Positions 53,687-62,500 of a stretch of 64,000 nucleotides of DNA are shown here, in pieces (position 1 is the stretch's first letter; every line of letters begins with the position of its first letter). Made by a program: the position numbers and the translations under genes. The stretch is from contig NZ_CP094533.1 of the NCBI RefSeq assembly GCF_022811605.1, positions 1,488,001 through 1,552,000 on the forward strand, given 5' to 3'. The notes under the pieces are model-generated. The model saw nothing but the letters and a program-made list of their open reading frames with translations. It was not told the origin of the DNA and searched no databases. The stretch comes from Agromyces soli. Lineage in GTDB: Bacteria > Actinomycetota > Actinomycetes > Actinomycetales > Microbacteriaceae.

Positions 53687-53728
53687 CACCGAGTTGCCCG
53701 ACTTTCATGAAAGTCGGGCAACTCGGTG
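53687..53728. repeat. 36-bp intergenic palindrome, copy 9 (AGTTG type)
   Basis: The perfect core is 53690-53725, extended to 42 bp by flanking matched bases. It begins 8 bp after the solute-binding protein gene and ends 11 bp before the end of the convergent M23 peptidase gene. Confidence 0.95.
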
Positions 53729-53739
53729 TTCGTTGGAGT

Positions 53740-55305
53740 TCAGCCGAGCTGGATGCCGCGCGAGGCCATGAACGGGATCGCGTCGATCGCGACGCCGCCG
53801 AGCCGCACCTCGTAGTGCAGGTGGCAGCCCGTGGACGCGCCCGTCGAGCCGACCGCGCCGATCAGCCCGCCGGCCTGGACCACGTCGCCGACGGAGACGA
53901 GGATGCCGCCGTCCACGAGGTGGGCGTAGCCGGTGGAGACGCCGTCGCCGTGGTCGATGAGGATCCAGTTGCCGTAGCTGCCGCTGCGGCCGGCCTCGAT
54001 CACGGTACCGCCGGTCGCGGCGAAGACGGGCGAGCCGCAGGACGCCGCGAGGTCGGTGCCGCGGTGGAAGTCGTTCACCCCCGCGATCGGCTTGTTCGGG
54101 CGCGGGCCGAAGCCGTCGGTCAGGTGTCCGCTCACCGGCAGCGACCAGCCCTGATCGCTCAGCTGCCCGGAGTCGGTCGGCAGGTTCTCGATGACCGTGA
54201 CGCTCGACGCGGCGAGCACCGTGCGCACGGATGCGAGCGCGTCGCGCGCCTTGGCCACGGCGGCCTCGGCGTCGTCGACCTTCTGCTGCAGCGTCTCGAC
54301 CGGGACCGCGTCGACCTTCTCCCAGGCGGCCTCGGCGCGCGCCTCGGCCGCGTCGGCTTCGCCGTCGAGCCGGTCGGCCGCCTCGCGGAGGCCCTGCACG
54401 TCGCCCGTGAGCTCGGAGACCCGCTGCATGCTGCCGAGGCCGGCGAGCAGGTCGCCGCCGGGCTTCACCGCGGCGTCGATCGAGCCCAGCGCGTCGCCGT
54501 CGCCGCGGAGGGCGCCGATGTAGAGCCGGGCTGCTGCGTCGGCCTTGCCCCGGGCCGCCTCGGCGAGCTCGTCGAGCTCCATCGCGGTGGAGCGGGCGGC
54601 CTCTCGCGAGTCGCGAGCCGCGGCCAGCTCGTCCTGCGCGGCCCGGAGCGCGGCGGTCGCCTCACTCAGGACGCGCTGCGCCTGTCGGATCTCCGCCGAC
54701 ACGGCCGTGCCGGCGGAGAGGATGTCGGCGCTCAGCTTGAGCGGCCGCGGTCCGGGCTTCGCGGCACCGCCGCTCGGGGCGGGTGCGGCGGGCTTGGGCG
54801 CGGCCGGCTTCGGCGTCGTCGGCTTCGGCGTGGTGGTCGGCGGGGTCGTCACCGGGGGAGTGGTCGGCGGCGTCGTGCCGGGGTCGGTTCCTGGATCGGT
54901 GCCGGGGTCGGTTCCCGGGTCAGTGCCCGGATCGGTCCCGGGGTCGGTTCCTGGATCGGTGCCCGGATCGGTCCCGGGGTCGGTTCCTGGATCTGTGCCC
55001 GGATCGGTGCCGGGGTCGGTGCCCGGGTCCGGCGGCGGGTCGCTCGGCGGTGGATCGCTCGGCGCGGGGTCGCTCGTCGTGCTCGCGTCGGCCGGGGCGG
55101 GGTCCGGGGCCGGGGCGGGCGCGGAGACGGCGGCGGGGTCGGTGCCTGGGTCGGCGACCGGGGCGCCATCATCGGCATAGGCCGAGGTGGTGCCGGTGAC
55201 GCCGAGCAGTACGGCAGTCACGGCGGTGGCCGCAGCGAATCCGGCGCGCCGGGGGCTCAGGGCCCGGCGTCCAGGGTGCGGCGCTTCGTCCAGTGGTGGC
55301 TTCAT
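53740..55305 (-). CDS. M23-family peptidoglycan endopeptidase with DPGT repeats
   Basis: A 521-residue secreted protein. It has a signal peptide with an Arg-rich N-terminus (cleavage about AYA), a Pro/Ala region, then about twelve DPGT units and a TTPP/PKP linker, a long coiled coil (about 215-370), and a C-terminal LytM domain with HRGTD and HLHYEVRL, the zinc ligands. The catalytic domain would cleave peptidoglycan cross-bridges; a coiled coil in such proteins often regulates access. ATG 55305 is preferred to 55311. Cell-wall remodelling is the likely role. Confidence 0.88.
   Translation of the reverse strand: MKPPLDEAPHPGRRALSPRRAGFAAATAVTAVLLGVTGTTSAYADDGAPVADPGTDPAAVSAPAPAPDPAPADASTTSDPAPSDPPPSDPPPDPGTDPGTDPGTDPGTDPGTDPGTDPGTDPGTDPGTDPGTDPGTDPGTDPGTTPPTTPPVTTPPTTTPKPTTPKPAAPKPAAPAPSGGAAKPGPRPLKLSADILSAGTAVSAEIRQAQRVLSEATAALRAAQDELAAARDSREAARSTAMELDELAEAARGKADAAARLYIGALRGDGDALGSIDAAVKPGGDLLAGLGSMQRVSELTGDVQGLREAADRLDGEADAAEARAEAAWEKVDAVPVETLQQKVDDAEAAVAKARDALASVRTVLAASSVTVIENLPTDSGQLSDQGWSLPVSGHLTDGFGPRPNKPIAGVNDFHRGTDLAASCGSPVFAATGGTVIEAGRSGSYGNWILIDHGDGVSTGYAHLVDGGILVSVGDVVQAGGLIGAVGSTGASTGCHLHYEVRLGGVAIDAIPFMASRGIQLG
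54886..55030. repeat. 12-bp tandem repeats encoding DPGT units
   Basis: About twelve near-identical 12-base units, consensus GGGTCGGTGCCC with C/T and T/G variants, encode a Asp-Pro-Gly-Thr array in the M23 peptidase. Synonymous differences among units show that the array is not freshly expanded. Copy number is likely variable between strains. Confidence 0.85.
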
Positions 55306-55454
55306 CGACATTCCAAGGGTGTCGGTTTCGGGTACCGACGCGCTCAGTCTCGCACCGCATCCCTGCGGGCACAACGTTCATTCAGTGAGCCATTGTCACC
55401 TTTTCGGGGCGGTTTTCTTCCCCGGTCCGGCGTGTCGTCCTCGCGTCCGCCGGC

Positions 55455-57017
55455 TCAGTCGAGCGGCGTCGCGGTCGCCGCGGAGGCTCGTGCGAGCACC
55501 TCGCCGGAGCCCACGAGCTCCGTCAGCCGCTCGATCTCGGGCGAGAGGAAGCGGTCCTCGCCGGGCACCGAGCCCTCGGCCGCGATGAGCTCGACGATCG
55601 CGCCGGTGACCGGTCCCGGCTGCAGCGGTGCGCGCAACTGCAGGCCCCGCCCGGCGGTCATGATCTCGATCGCGAGCACCCGGGTGAGCCCGTCGATCGC
55701 CCGCCGCAGCTTGCGCGCCGCCGCCCAGCCCATCGACACGTGGTCCTCCTGCATGGCGGAGGAGGGGATCGAGTCGACCGAGGCGGGCACGGCGAGCCGC
55801 TTCAGCTCGGAGACGATGCCCGCCGCCGTGTACTGCGCGATCATGAGGCCCGAGTCGACGCCGACCTCGTGGGCGAGGAACGGCGGCAGCCCCTGGTTGC
55901 GCGCCCGGTCGAGGAAGCGGTCGGTGCGACGCTCGCTCATCGAGGCGACGTCGGCCGCGGCGATCGCGAGGAAGTCGAGCACGTACGCGACGGGCGCGCC
56001 GTGGAAGTTGCCGTTCGACTCGACCCGGCCGTCCGTCGTGAGCACCGGGTTGTCGACGGCGCTCGCGAGCTCGGCGTCGGCGACGGATGCCGCGTGCGCG
56101 ACGGTGTCGCGGGCGGCACCGTGCACCTGCGGCGCGCAGCGCAACGAATAGGCATCCTGGACACGGCCGTCCTCGGGGCCGGCGTGGCTGGCGACGATCG
56201 GCGAGCCGGCGAGGGCGGCCCGGAAGTTCGCGGCCGAGCGAGCCTGGCCGCGCTGCGGGCGGAGCGCCTGCAGATCGGCGGCGAAGACGGCGTCGGTGCC
56301 CATGAGCCCCTCGACGCTCATCGAGGCGGCGAGGTCGGCGGTGGTGAGCAGCAGGCGCAGGTCGGTGATGGCGAGCGCGAGCATGCCGAGCATGCCGTCG
56401 GTGCCGTTGATGAGGGCGAGGCCCTCCTTCTCGCCGAGCTGCAGCGGCGCGATGCCCTCCGCGGCGAGGGCGGCCCCGGCATCCACCAGCTCGCCGTCGG
56501 CCGTGCGCACCTCGCCCTCGCCCATCGCGACGAGCGCGCAGTGCGCGAGCGGCGCGAGGTCGCCGGAGCAGCCGAGCGAGCCGTATTCGCGCACGACCGG
56601 GGTGATGCCGGCGTTCAGGATCGCGGCGTAGGTCTCGACGGTCGCCCGGCGCACGCCGGTGCGGCCGGTCATCAGGGTGGACAGGCGCAGCAGCATGAGC
56701 GCGCGCACGACCTCGCGCTCGACCTCGGCGCCAGATCCTGCGGCGTGCGAGCGCACGAGGCTCGCCTGCAGCTGGGCGCGACGGTCCGCGGCGATGAACG
56801 TCGTCGCGAGGGCGCCGAAGCCGGTGGAGATGCCGTAGTGCGGGTTCGGGTCGGCGGCGAGGCCGTCGACGATGGCGCGGCTGCGCTCGACCTCCTCGAG
56901 CGCGGCCGGGTCGAGGGCGACGGGGGCGCCGTGGCGGGCGACGGCGACGACCTCCTCGATCGAGAGGCCGGGGATGCCGACGGTGACCGGGCTGGTGGAG
57001 GGCGCGCTCGTGCTCAT
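55455..57017 (-). CDS. hutH: Histidine ammonia-lyase
   Basis: A 520-residue lyase that deaminates L-histidine to urocanate, the first step of the hut pathway. The MIO cofactor arises from Cys150-Ser151-Gly152 in GSLGCSGDLAPLAHC; most HALs have Ala at the first position but Cys is allowed in the family pattern. Other motifs are YGISTGFGALATTFI, ALINGTDGMLGMLAL, VESNGNFHGAPVAYVLDF, RNQGLPPFL and EDHVSMGWAAARKLR. A HutR-type box is 54 bp upstream. It is divergent from the IclR gene. Confidence 0.96.
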   Translation of the reverse strand: MSTSAPSTSPVTVGIPGLSIEEVVAVARHGAPVALDPAALEEVERSRAIVDGLAADPNPHYGISTGFGALATTFIAADRRAQLQASLVRSHAAGSGAEVEREVVRALMLLRLSTLMTGRTGVRRATVETYAAILNAGITPVVREYGSLGCSGDLAPLAHCALVAMGEGEVRTADGELVDAGAALAAEGIAPLQLGEKEGLALINGTDGMLGMLALAITDLRLLLTTADLAASMSVEGLMGTDAVFAADLQALRPQRGQARSAANFRAALAGSPIVASHAGPEDGRVQDAYSLRCAPQVHGAARDTVAHAASVADAELASAVDNPVLTTDGRVESNGNFHGAPVAYVLDFLAIAAADVASMSERRTDRFLDRARNQGLPPFLAHEVGVDSGLMIAQYTAAGIVSELKRLAVPASVDSIPSSAMQEDHVSMGWAAARKLRRAIDGLTRVLAIEIMTAGRGLQLRAPLQPGPVTGAIVELIAAEGSVPGEDRFLSPEIERLTELVGSGEVLARASAATATPLD

Positions 57018-57071
57018 GCTTCGATTCCAGCGGCTCGGGCGCCTCGGCGGGAGTGGCTGGACGAGGCATCC

Positions 57072-57087
57072 GTCTGCGATCCCAGAC
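57072..57087 (-). promoter_or_regulatory. HutR-type operator before hutH
   Basis: GTCTGGGATCGCAGAC in gene orientation: a true inverted repeat, GTCTG-N6-CAGAC. It is 54 bp from the hutH ATG. It also lies 84 bp before the IclR gene on the other strand, so the regulator may control its own promoter. Confidence 0.82.
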
Positions 57088-57115
57088 GAAGCGCGCTACG
57101 CTCGCCTCCACACCC

Positions 57116-57151
57116 CGACTTGCCCGACTTTCATGAAAGTCGGGCAAGTCG
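57116..57151. repeat. 36-bp intergenic palindrome, copy 10 (ACTTG type)
   Basis: A perfect copy, half-site CGACTTGCCCGACTTTCA, between the divergent hutH and IclR genes and only 19 bp before the IclR start. If transcribed it would be a hairpin in the IclR leader. Confidence 0.95.
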
Positions 57152-57170
57152 AAGAAGAGAGGGACGGCGG

Positions 57171-57953
57171 ATGGCGAAGGCGAAGGTGCCCGCGGCGGAT
57201 CAGACGCTCGCGATCCTCAGTCATCTGGCGCACCAGCGCGGTCCCGTGCCGGCCGCGACGATCGCCGCCGCCCTCGAGCTGCCGCGATCGACCGTCTACC
57301 ATCTGCTCGCGGTCATGCAGGAGCGCGGCTTCGTCGTGCACCTGCCCGAGGAGCGCCGCTACGGGCTCGGCGTCGCCGCCTTCGAGCTCTCGAGCGGCTT
57401 CAGTCGGCAGCAGCCGCTCGCGCGCCTCGGCGGGCCGCTCGTCGCCGGCCTCGTCGACCGGCTCGGCGAGAGCGGGCACCTCGCCGTGCTGCACGGTCGG
57501 GACGTGCTCTACCTCGTCGAGGAGCGCGCGCCGCGCCGGCCCTCGCTCGTCACCGACGTGGGCGTGCGGCTGCCCGCCCACCTCACCGCGACCGGGCGGG
57601 CGATGCTCGCCGCCCTGCCGCCCGCCCAGCTCCGCGCGCTCTACCCGGACCGCGCGGCCTTCGCCTGGCGCGGCGACCCGGACGCCGCGGGCGAATGGCG
57701 CGCCTCGCGGCTGAAGCAGGTGCTGCACGAGGTGCGCGAGACCGGCTGGGCGGCCGAGGCCGGCGAGGTCACCCCGGGGCTCGCCTCGGTCGGCGTCGCG
57801 GTGCTCGACCACGTCGGCTGGCCCGCCGCGGCCATCGCGGTGACCTATCCGGATGACTCGCCGCGCACGCGGCCCGCGGTGGAGATCGCGAGCGCGGTGC
57901 GCGCCGCAGCCGACGAGCTCGGCCGGCGGATCGGCGCCGCCCGCGCGCGCTGA
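57171..57953 (+). CDS. IclR-family regulator of histidine utilisation
   Basis: A 260-residue regulator. The N-terminal winged helix is LAILSHLAHQRGPVPAATIAAALELPRSTVYHLLAVMQERG; the effector domain starts about residue 85 and contains LPAHLTATGRAMLAAL and GLASVGVAVLDHVGWPAAAIAVT, as in the family. It adjoins hutH and its neighbourhood carries the shared hut box, so it is the probable HutR, responding to histidine or urocanate. The box position upstream of a weak -10 suggests activation. A GGGACGGCGG site precedes the ATG. Confidence 0.87.
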   Translation: MAKAKVPAADQTLAILSHLAHQRGPVPAATIAAALELPRSTVYHLLAVMQERGFVVHLPEERRYGLGVAAFELSSGFSRQQPLARLGGPLVAGLVDRLGESGHLAVLHGRDVLYLVEERAPRRPSLVTDVGVRLPAHLTATGRAMLAALPPAQLRALYPDRAAFAWRGDPDAAGEWRASRLKQVLHEVRETGWAAEAGEVTPGLASVGVAVLDHVGWPAAAIAVTYPDDSPRTRPAVEIASAVRAAADELGRRIGAARAR

Positions 57954-58087
57954 CGAGGCGTCCGGCGTCCCGCGTGCGTGGTCCGGGTGCCCCGCGTCCG
58001 GCGTGCTGCGCCCGATCTCAGCCCGCGTTCATCCGCGCCGCGTAGCGTGGCCGAACGCCGGGCACGATCACGACGACGGGAGCCGCC

Positions 58088-58747
58088 ATGACCGCCCTGA
58101 CGACCGACGACCACGGATTCACCGGGCTCACCGGATTCGCCGCCGACGTGCTGAACGCCCTCGGCGACGTCGGCGTCGGCGTGCTCGTCTTCCTCGAGGT
58201 GCTGATCCCGCCGATCCCGAGCGAGGTGATCCTGCCGTTCGCCGGCTACCTCAGCCAGGCCGGAGACCTGAACCTCGGCTGGCTCATCGTCTGGAGCACG
58301 GCCGCGTCCCTCGCGGGCGCCCTCGTGCTCTACGGCCTCGGCGCGGCGATCGGCCTCGAGCGGGCCATCCGCTGGATCGCCTGGACGCGGCTCGTGAGCC
58401 TGTCCGATCTCGAGCGCGGCGCCGAGTGGTTCCACCGCTTCGGCAAGTGGTCGGTGCTGCTCGGCCGGCTGATCCCCGGCGTACGCAGTCTCATCTCGCT
58501 CCCCGCGGGCGCCGATCGCATGCCGCTCGTCGTGTTCTCGCTGTTCACGGTGCTCGGCTCGGGGCTCTGGAACACGCTGCTGATCGGGGTCGGTGCGGCG
58601 CTCGGCACGCAGCACCACCTCCTCGAACAGTGGCTCGAGTACCTGGATCTCGTCGTCTACACGGCCATCGCCGCGGCGCTCGTCGTGCTCGTCGTCCGCC
58701 GCATCCGGGAGGCGCGCCGAGTGAAACGGATCACCGCCGGCGACTGA
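58088..58747 (+). CDS. DedA/SNARE-associated family membrane protein
   Basis: A 219-residue membrane protein with a re-entrant N-terminal region and about five helices. The DedA hallmarks are E...PIPSEVILPFAGYL near residues 38-54 and FGKWSVLLGRLIPGVRSLISLPAGADRM with the conserved Arg and Gly. DedA proteins act as phospholipid (undecaprenyl phosphate or PE) flippases and support membrane homeostasis. Four bases after its stop a small CCCC-TGTT-CGGGG hairpin could end transcription. Confidence 0.9.
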   Translation: MTALTTDDHGFTGLTGFAADVLNALGDVGVGVLVFLEVLIPPIPSEVILPFAGYLSQAGDLNLGWLIVWSTAASLAGALVLYGLGAAIGLERAIRWIAWTRLVSLSDLERGAEWFHRFGKWSVLLGRLIPGVRSLISLPAGADRMPLVVFSLFTVLGSGLWNTLLIGVGAALGTQHHLLEQWLEYLDLVVYTAIAAALVVLVVRRIREARRVKRITAGD

Positions 58748-58988
58748 CCCCTGTTCGGGGGGCATTTCGTCTACAGGTCCTCCAAAGTGTGGACACGAAA
58801 CGGATGAGCCCGTCATGCTTGGTCTTCGTGCCCACGGGCACGATGCGGACCCGAACGCAGTACCCGATCCACCCGAACCTCCCTGGCCTCGTCGCGCCTG
58901 ACCGCGCGGCGGTGCCGTGCGAAGCCGTACCCGCGCGCTTCCGCATCGGGCCCGCGTCCCGCCGAGGACCCATGGAGATCCCGACCCG

Positions 58989-60944
58989 ATGAAGAGAACC
59001 GGTGCGCGCACCGCGCTGCCCAATTCCCGTCAACGCCCCATGCGCCGCGTCCTCGCGGCGATCGCCGCCTTCGCGCTCGGCGCCGGCCTCGCCGTCGTCG
59101 GCGCCGCGGCACCCGCGAGCGCGCACACGGGCGACCTGCTCGCCAACGCCGTCTGCAACACCGCGACCGGCCAGTACGACGTGACCTACACGCTGAAGCT
59201 CACGAACGTGGGCAGCACTCTCACCGGCACCACGAAGTGGCGCGTCGGCACCACCTCGTTCCAGGGCACGCCGACGAACGCGAACGGCATGGACCGCGGG
59301 CCGATCAGCTCGAAGGGCAACACCACCCTGACGCTCGGCACCGAGAGCCTGCCCGGCACCACGAAGGGCGGCGGCCCCTGGGTCTACGCCTACACGAGCT
59401 GGAACGACGGCTACGGCAAGGGCTCGGACGGCCGCATCGAGGGGCTCAAGGGCGACTGCGCGCCCCCGGCGCCGAAGGAGATCCCGGTGCCCGTGAAGCC
59501 GTCCATCGTCGACCTCTGCGGCACCTCCGGCGACCACGTCGTCGAGCCCCGCGCCACCGAGGGCGTCACCTGGTCGATCTCGCCGGTCGCCGGCGGCAAG
59601 GCCAAGGCCACCGCGACCGCGAAGCCCGGCTACGTGTTCAGCGACGGCAGCGCCGTGAAGAGCTGGGACTTCGAGTTCACCGACGTGCCCTGCGTCGTCG
59701 AGATCCCCGTGCCGCCGAAGCCCGCCGCCACCGAGGCCTGCGGCGTCGACGGCGACGCGGTCATCCTTCCCGACGACAGCGACACCGTGACGTGGAAGCT
59801 CGAGGGCGACCCGAAGACGGGCGCGGCCACCGCGGTCGCGACGGCCGTCGAGGGCTACGAGTTCCCCGGCGGCACGACCGAGCAGCGCTACGACTACACC
59901 TTCACGAACGAGCCCTGCCCCGTGATCGTGCCCGAGCCGGTCACGCCGGAGATCGTCGACCTCTGCGACGTCGACCGCGACGAGGTCCTGCTGCCCGAGG
60001 AGACCGAGCAGCTGGTCTGGCACGTCGAGGGCGAGCCGTCGAGCGGCTCCGTCACCGCCGTCGCCGTGACGAAGGGCCACCACGTCTTCGAGGACGGCAC
60101 CACCGAGCGCCGCTTCGAGCTCTCGTTCACGAACGAGCCCTGCCCGATCGAGCTGCCCGTGCCGGCGAAGCCCGCCGCTGTCGACCTCTGCGGCGTCGAC
60201 GACGACCGCATCGTGCTGCCCGCCGACACCGACACGGTGAGCTGGGCCATCGAGGGTGACGCGACCACCGGTTCGGCCGTCGCCGTGGCCACCGCCGCCG
60301 AGGGGCACGTCTTCGAGAGCGGCGAAACGAGCGAGCGCTTCGTGTTCGAGTTCGACCAGACCGAGTGCGTGCCGCCGACCCTCGCGGGCTCCAGCGCCGC
60401 GGCACTCTGCGTGGCCAACGTGCCGTGGATCGACTTCGACGTGGTACTCACCGACCCCGACCAGCAGTCGACCGGGCACACCGCCTACCTCGTGCTGAGT
60501 GACGGCACCCACACCGAGCGGGTCGAGCTCGGCCCGCTCGGCGAGGACGGCTCCGTCGACGGCCGCGTGCTGTGGCCGGGCGCCGCGATCGACGAGGCCG
60601 GTAACCCCACCGCGTGGCCGGGCTGGAAGCAGCTGCCGAACGGTCGCTGGGTCGTCACGGAGGAGAACTTCGGCTGGACGCACGCGCTCACCTCGGCGTC
60701 CATCGAGGTGAACCCGGAGCTCTCGATCGACCTCGAGTACCCGCCGGCCGTCGTCGCCTGCGCGCCGTCGTCGAAGTCGACCGGCACCCCCGGCACCCCG
60801 GTCACGTCCGGTGACGGCGACGGGCAGGGCCTCGCCAGCACCGGTTTCGCGGGCGGCCCGGCGATCGGGCTCGCGGGCGGCCTCGTGCTGGCCGGCGCCC
60901 TGGCGCTCGCCGTGCAGCTGATCCTGCGCCGCAAGCGCGCGTAG
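58989..60944 (+). CDS. Four-repeat cell-wall-anchored surface protein
   Basis: A 651-residue surface protein. Signal peptide (ends ASA), a domain of about 105 residues (about 47-150), then four repeats of about 75 residues with the pattern KPxxVDLCGVDxDxVxLP...EG...FTNEPCP, each with two Cys likely paired as a disulfide. A further domain is at about 450-605. It ends in a Ser/Thr/Gly linker, LASTG, a helix and RRKRA, so it is a sortase substrate. No sortase gene is seen nearby. The role is unknown; a repeat architecture of this kind suits adhesion. Confidence 0.8.
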   Translation: MKRTGARTALPNSRQRPMRRVLAAIAAFALGAGLAVVGAAAPASAHTGDLLANAVCNTATGQYDVTYTLKLTNVGSTLTGTTKWRVGTTSFQGTPTNANGMDRGPISSKGNTTLTLGTESLPGTTKGGGPWVYAYTSWNDGYGKGSDGRIEGLKGDCAPPAPKEIPVPVKPSIVDLCGTSGDHVVEPRATEGVTWSISPVAGGKAKATATAKPGYVFSDGSAVKSWDFEFTDVPCVVEIPVPPKPAATEACGVDGDAVILPDDSDTVTWKLEGDPKTGAATAVATAVEGYEFPGGTTEQRYDYTFTNEPCPVIVPEPVTPEIVDLCDVDRDEVLLPEETEQLVWHVEGEPSSGSVTAVAVTKGHHVFEDGTTERRFELSFTNEPCPIELPVPAKPAAVDLCGVDDDRIVLPADTDTVSWAIEGDATTGSAVAVATAAEGHVFESGETSERFVFEFDQTECVPPTLAGSSAAALCVANVPWIDFDVVLTDPDQQSTGHTAYLVLSDGTHTERVELGPLGEDGSVDGRVLWPGAAIDEAGNPTAWPGWKQLPNGRWVVTEENFGWTHALTSASIEVNPELSIDLEYPPAVVACAPSSKSTGTPGTPVTSGDGDGQGLASTGFAGGPAIGLAGGLVLAGALALAVQLILRRKRA

Positions 60945-60959
60945 CGGCATCCGCTCGAT

Positions 60960-60987
60960 GAGGGGCCCGGCGCGAGCCGGGCCCCTC
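60960..60987 (+). terminator. Intrinsic terminator after the four-repeat surface protein
   Basis: A perfect 12-bp stem GAGGGGCCCGGC / GCCGGGCCCCTC with the stable loop GCGA, followed by TTC, starts 15 bp after the stop codon. Confidence 0.85.
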
Positions 60988-61009
60988 TTCGCGCTCGCGG
61001 GGCCGCGTT

Positions 61010-61098
61010 CCCTGCCCCCGTCGCCCCCTCGCCCCCTCGCCCCGTTCGCCCCCCCCTTGCCCCGTTCGCCCCCTTCGCCCGCTCGCCCCCTCCGCCCC
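61010..61098. repeat. C-rich tract of GCCCCCTC-like units
   Basis: About 90 bases of irregular units such as CGCCCCCTCGCCCC, almost without purines except single G. The minus strand is correspondingly G-run-rich and could form quadruplexes. It lies between a terminator and the first 93-bp element; no coding potential is supported. Confidence 0.75.
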
Positions 61099-61103
61099 GG
61101 ATG

Positions 61104-61196
61104 CACAACTCAGGAACGCGCGCCCGGCGATCCCCGCGCTTCCGCGGATCGGCGGATGCCTCGGGGCCCAGAACCCCGGGATGTTCCTGAGTTGTG
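61104..61196. repeat. 93-bp element with 13-bp terminal inverted repeats, copy 1
   Basis: It starts CACAACTCAGGAA and ends TTCCTGAGTTGTG, exact inverses. The interior has further hairpins (CGATCC...GGATCG). It differs from the second copy at 63525 by only five bases. It carries no gene; the size and structure are MITE- or REP-like. Confidence 0.9.
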
Positions 61197-61290
61197 TGAG
61201 GGCTTTGGCGACCGGTATGGACCGAACGGCCCATACCGCTGCCTCAAGCCCCGTGGCTACGGTCGCCGTAACCGTGCGTTCGCCGAGGGG

Positions 61291-61677
61291 ATGGGGCAGC
61301 AGATGGGACGTTGGGGGGCATCGGGGTCGGCCGGAGCCGCGACCGTGCGCCACTTCACCTGGCGCGCCTCGTTCACCGTCTTCGGCTTCGGCATCGTCGT
61401 AACGAGCTTCTTCGCATTCGTGCGGATGGTGAGGATTGGATTTCGGAGAACGAACTACTTCGGGGGGCCTACGACCAACCATGTCGAGTACGCCGAGGAC
61501 CCCTGGCTGTGGGTCACTGCCGTCATCCTCACCGCGTCCGTCATGCTGCTGGCAGGCATGGTCCTGATCGAAGCGATTCACCGACGCTGGCTGGTGTCCG
61601 GGATCGTCTGTGCGGTGCTCGGTGCAGTTCCGGCGCTCTGCAATTGGTACCTGCTCAGTCTGAATCATGGCTCGTGA
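61291..61677 (+). CDS. Small membrane protein of unknown function
   Basis: A 128-residue protein with three hydrophobic helices (FTVFGFGIVVTSFFAFV, VTAVILTASVMLLAGMVLIEA, GIVCAVLGAVPALCNWYLL) and no recognisable family. The ATG at 61291 gives the whole membrane part; a second ATG at 61303 and GTG codons upstream are alternatives. It is the first gene of the AT-richer islet between the two 93-bp elements, and its codon use is visibly less GC-biased than its neighbours. Confidence 0.55.
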   Translation: MGQQMGRWGASGSAGAATVRHFTWRASFTVFGFGIVVTSFFAFVRMVRIGFRRTNYFGGPTTNHVEYAEDPWLWVTAVILTASVMLLAGMVLIEAIHRRWLVSGIVCAVLGAVPALCNWYLLSLNHGS

Positions 61678-61828
61678 GACGCTCGATCCGCGGGGAACTG
61701 GCGCGTCGAGGAACATTTTTGACGAGCTGCGGTAACGCGGAGCGGTCGTGTGGAAACAGTCAATGTGAGCGCGGGGTATCCGGGGGCCAAGCGTCACAGG
61801 ATCGACGTTGCACAGAGAAGGCGCCCCG

Positions 61829-62422
61829 ATGGACGATGCACGACCCCGGCAAATCCTCGTCGTTTCCACGAGGAGTCTCTTCAGGGCGGGAGTCCGGGCG
61901 TTGCTGGCAGCGGTCGAGGTCGACCGTCTCGTCGACGCCGCACACCAGAAGGTCGTGACGCGGAGCTTGGGGCAGGCGTACCGATCCGTCGCGGTCGTCG
62001 ATCTGGGATCGCGCTGGGTCCGCGACGCGACGGCCGGCATCCCCTCGTTGCTCAGGCACCCGGATGGGGTTGAGGTCATCGCCGTCGCCTCATCTCGAAC
62101 GACCGATCCGGAGGTCCCGGTGAAGCACCCACGGCTGACACTCGTCGCCTCGGACGTGGACCTGGCAGTGCTGATTCGCGCGGTCGAGCGTGGATTCGGT
62201 GACGCTCCGTCTGGCAGTCTCACGCAGGGCGTCGAATTGACGCCGCGCCAGCGCGACGTGCTCCTGCTGGTCGCCGGTGCCCGGTCGAACAAAGAGATCA
62301 GCCAGCAGTTGTCGATCGCACCCGGCACGGTCAAGCGTCATCTGAACGATGTGTTCACCGTGCTCGAAGCGCGCTCCCGAATCGATGCGGTGAACCGAGC
62401 ACGATCGCTCGGGCTGATCTGA
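61829..62422 (+). CDS. LuxR-type regulator with degenerate receiver domain
   Basis: A 197-residue protein. The N-terminal half is receiver-like (ILVVSTRSLFRAGVRALLAAVE; an aspartate at 58 in VVDLGSRW), but the acidic pair normally near the start and the conserved lysine are not evident, so phosphorylation is doubtful. The C-terminal LuxR HTH is intact: LTPRQRDVLLLVAGARSNKEISQQLSIAPGTVKRHLNDVFTVLEARSRI. The ATG at 61829 has an AGAAGG site seven bases upstream. No kinase adjoins. It probably controls the two lipoprotein genes that follow. Confidence 0.82.
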   Translation: MDDARPRQILVVSTRSLFRAGVRALLAAVEVDRLVDAAHQKVVTRSLGQAYRSVAVVDLGSRWVRDATAGIPSLLRHPDGVEVIAVASSRTTDPEVPVKHPRLTLVASDVDLAVLIRAVERGFGDAPSGSLTQGVELTPRQRDVLLLVAGARSNKEISQQLSIAPGTVKRHLNDVFTVLEARSRIDAVNRARSLGLI

Positions 62423-62500
62423 AACCTGAGTCGGACTGCTACTTAAGACACATCGACTCGGCACTCGGACCAGCTGATCCCGAGGCGAGAAAGGACCCTC

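Noticed and set aside
54886-55030. A possible CRISPR-like array
   Set aside because: The 12-bp units are in-frame codons for DPGT with no spacers; the same holds for the DPT codons at about 31245-31335.
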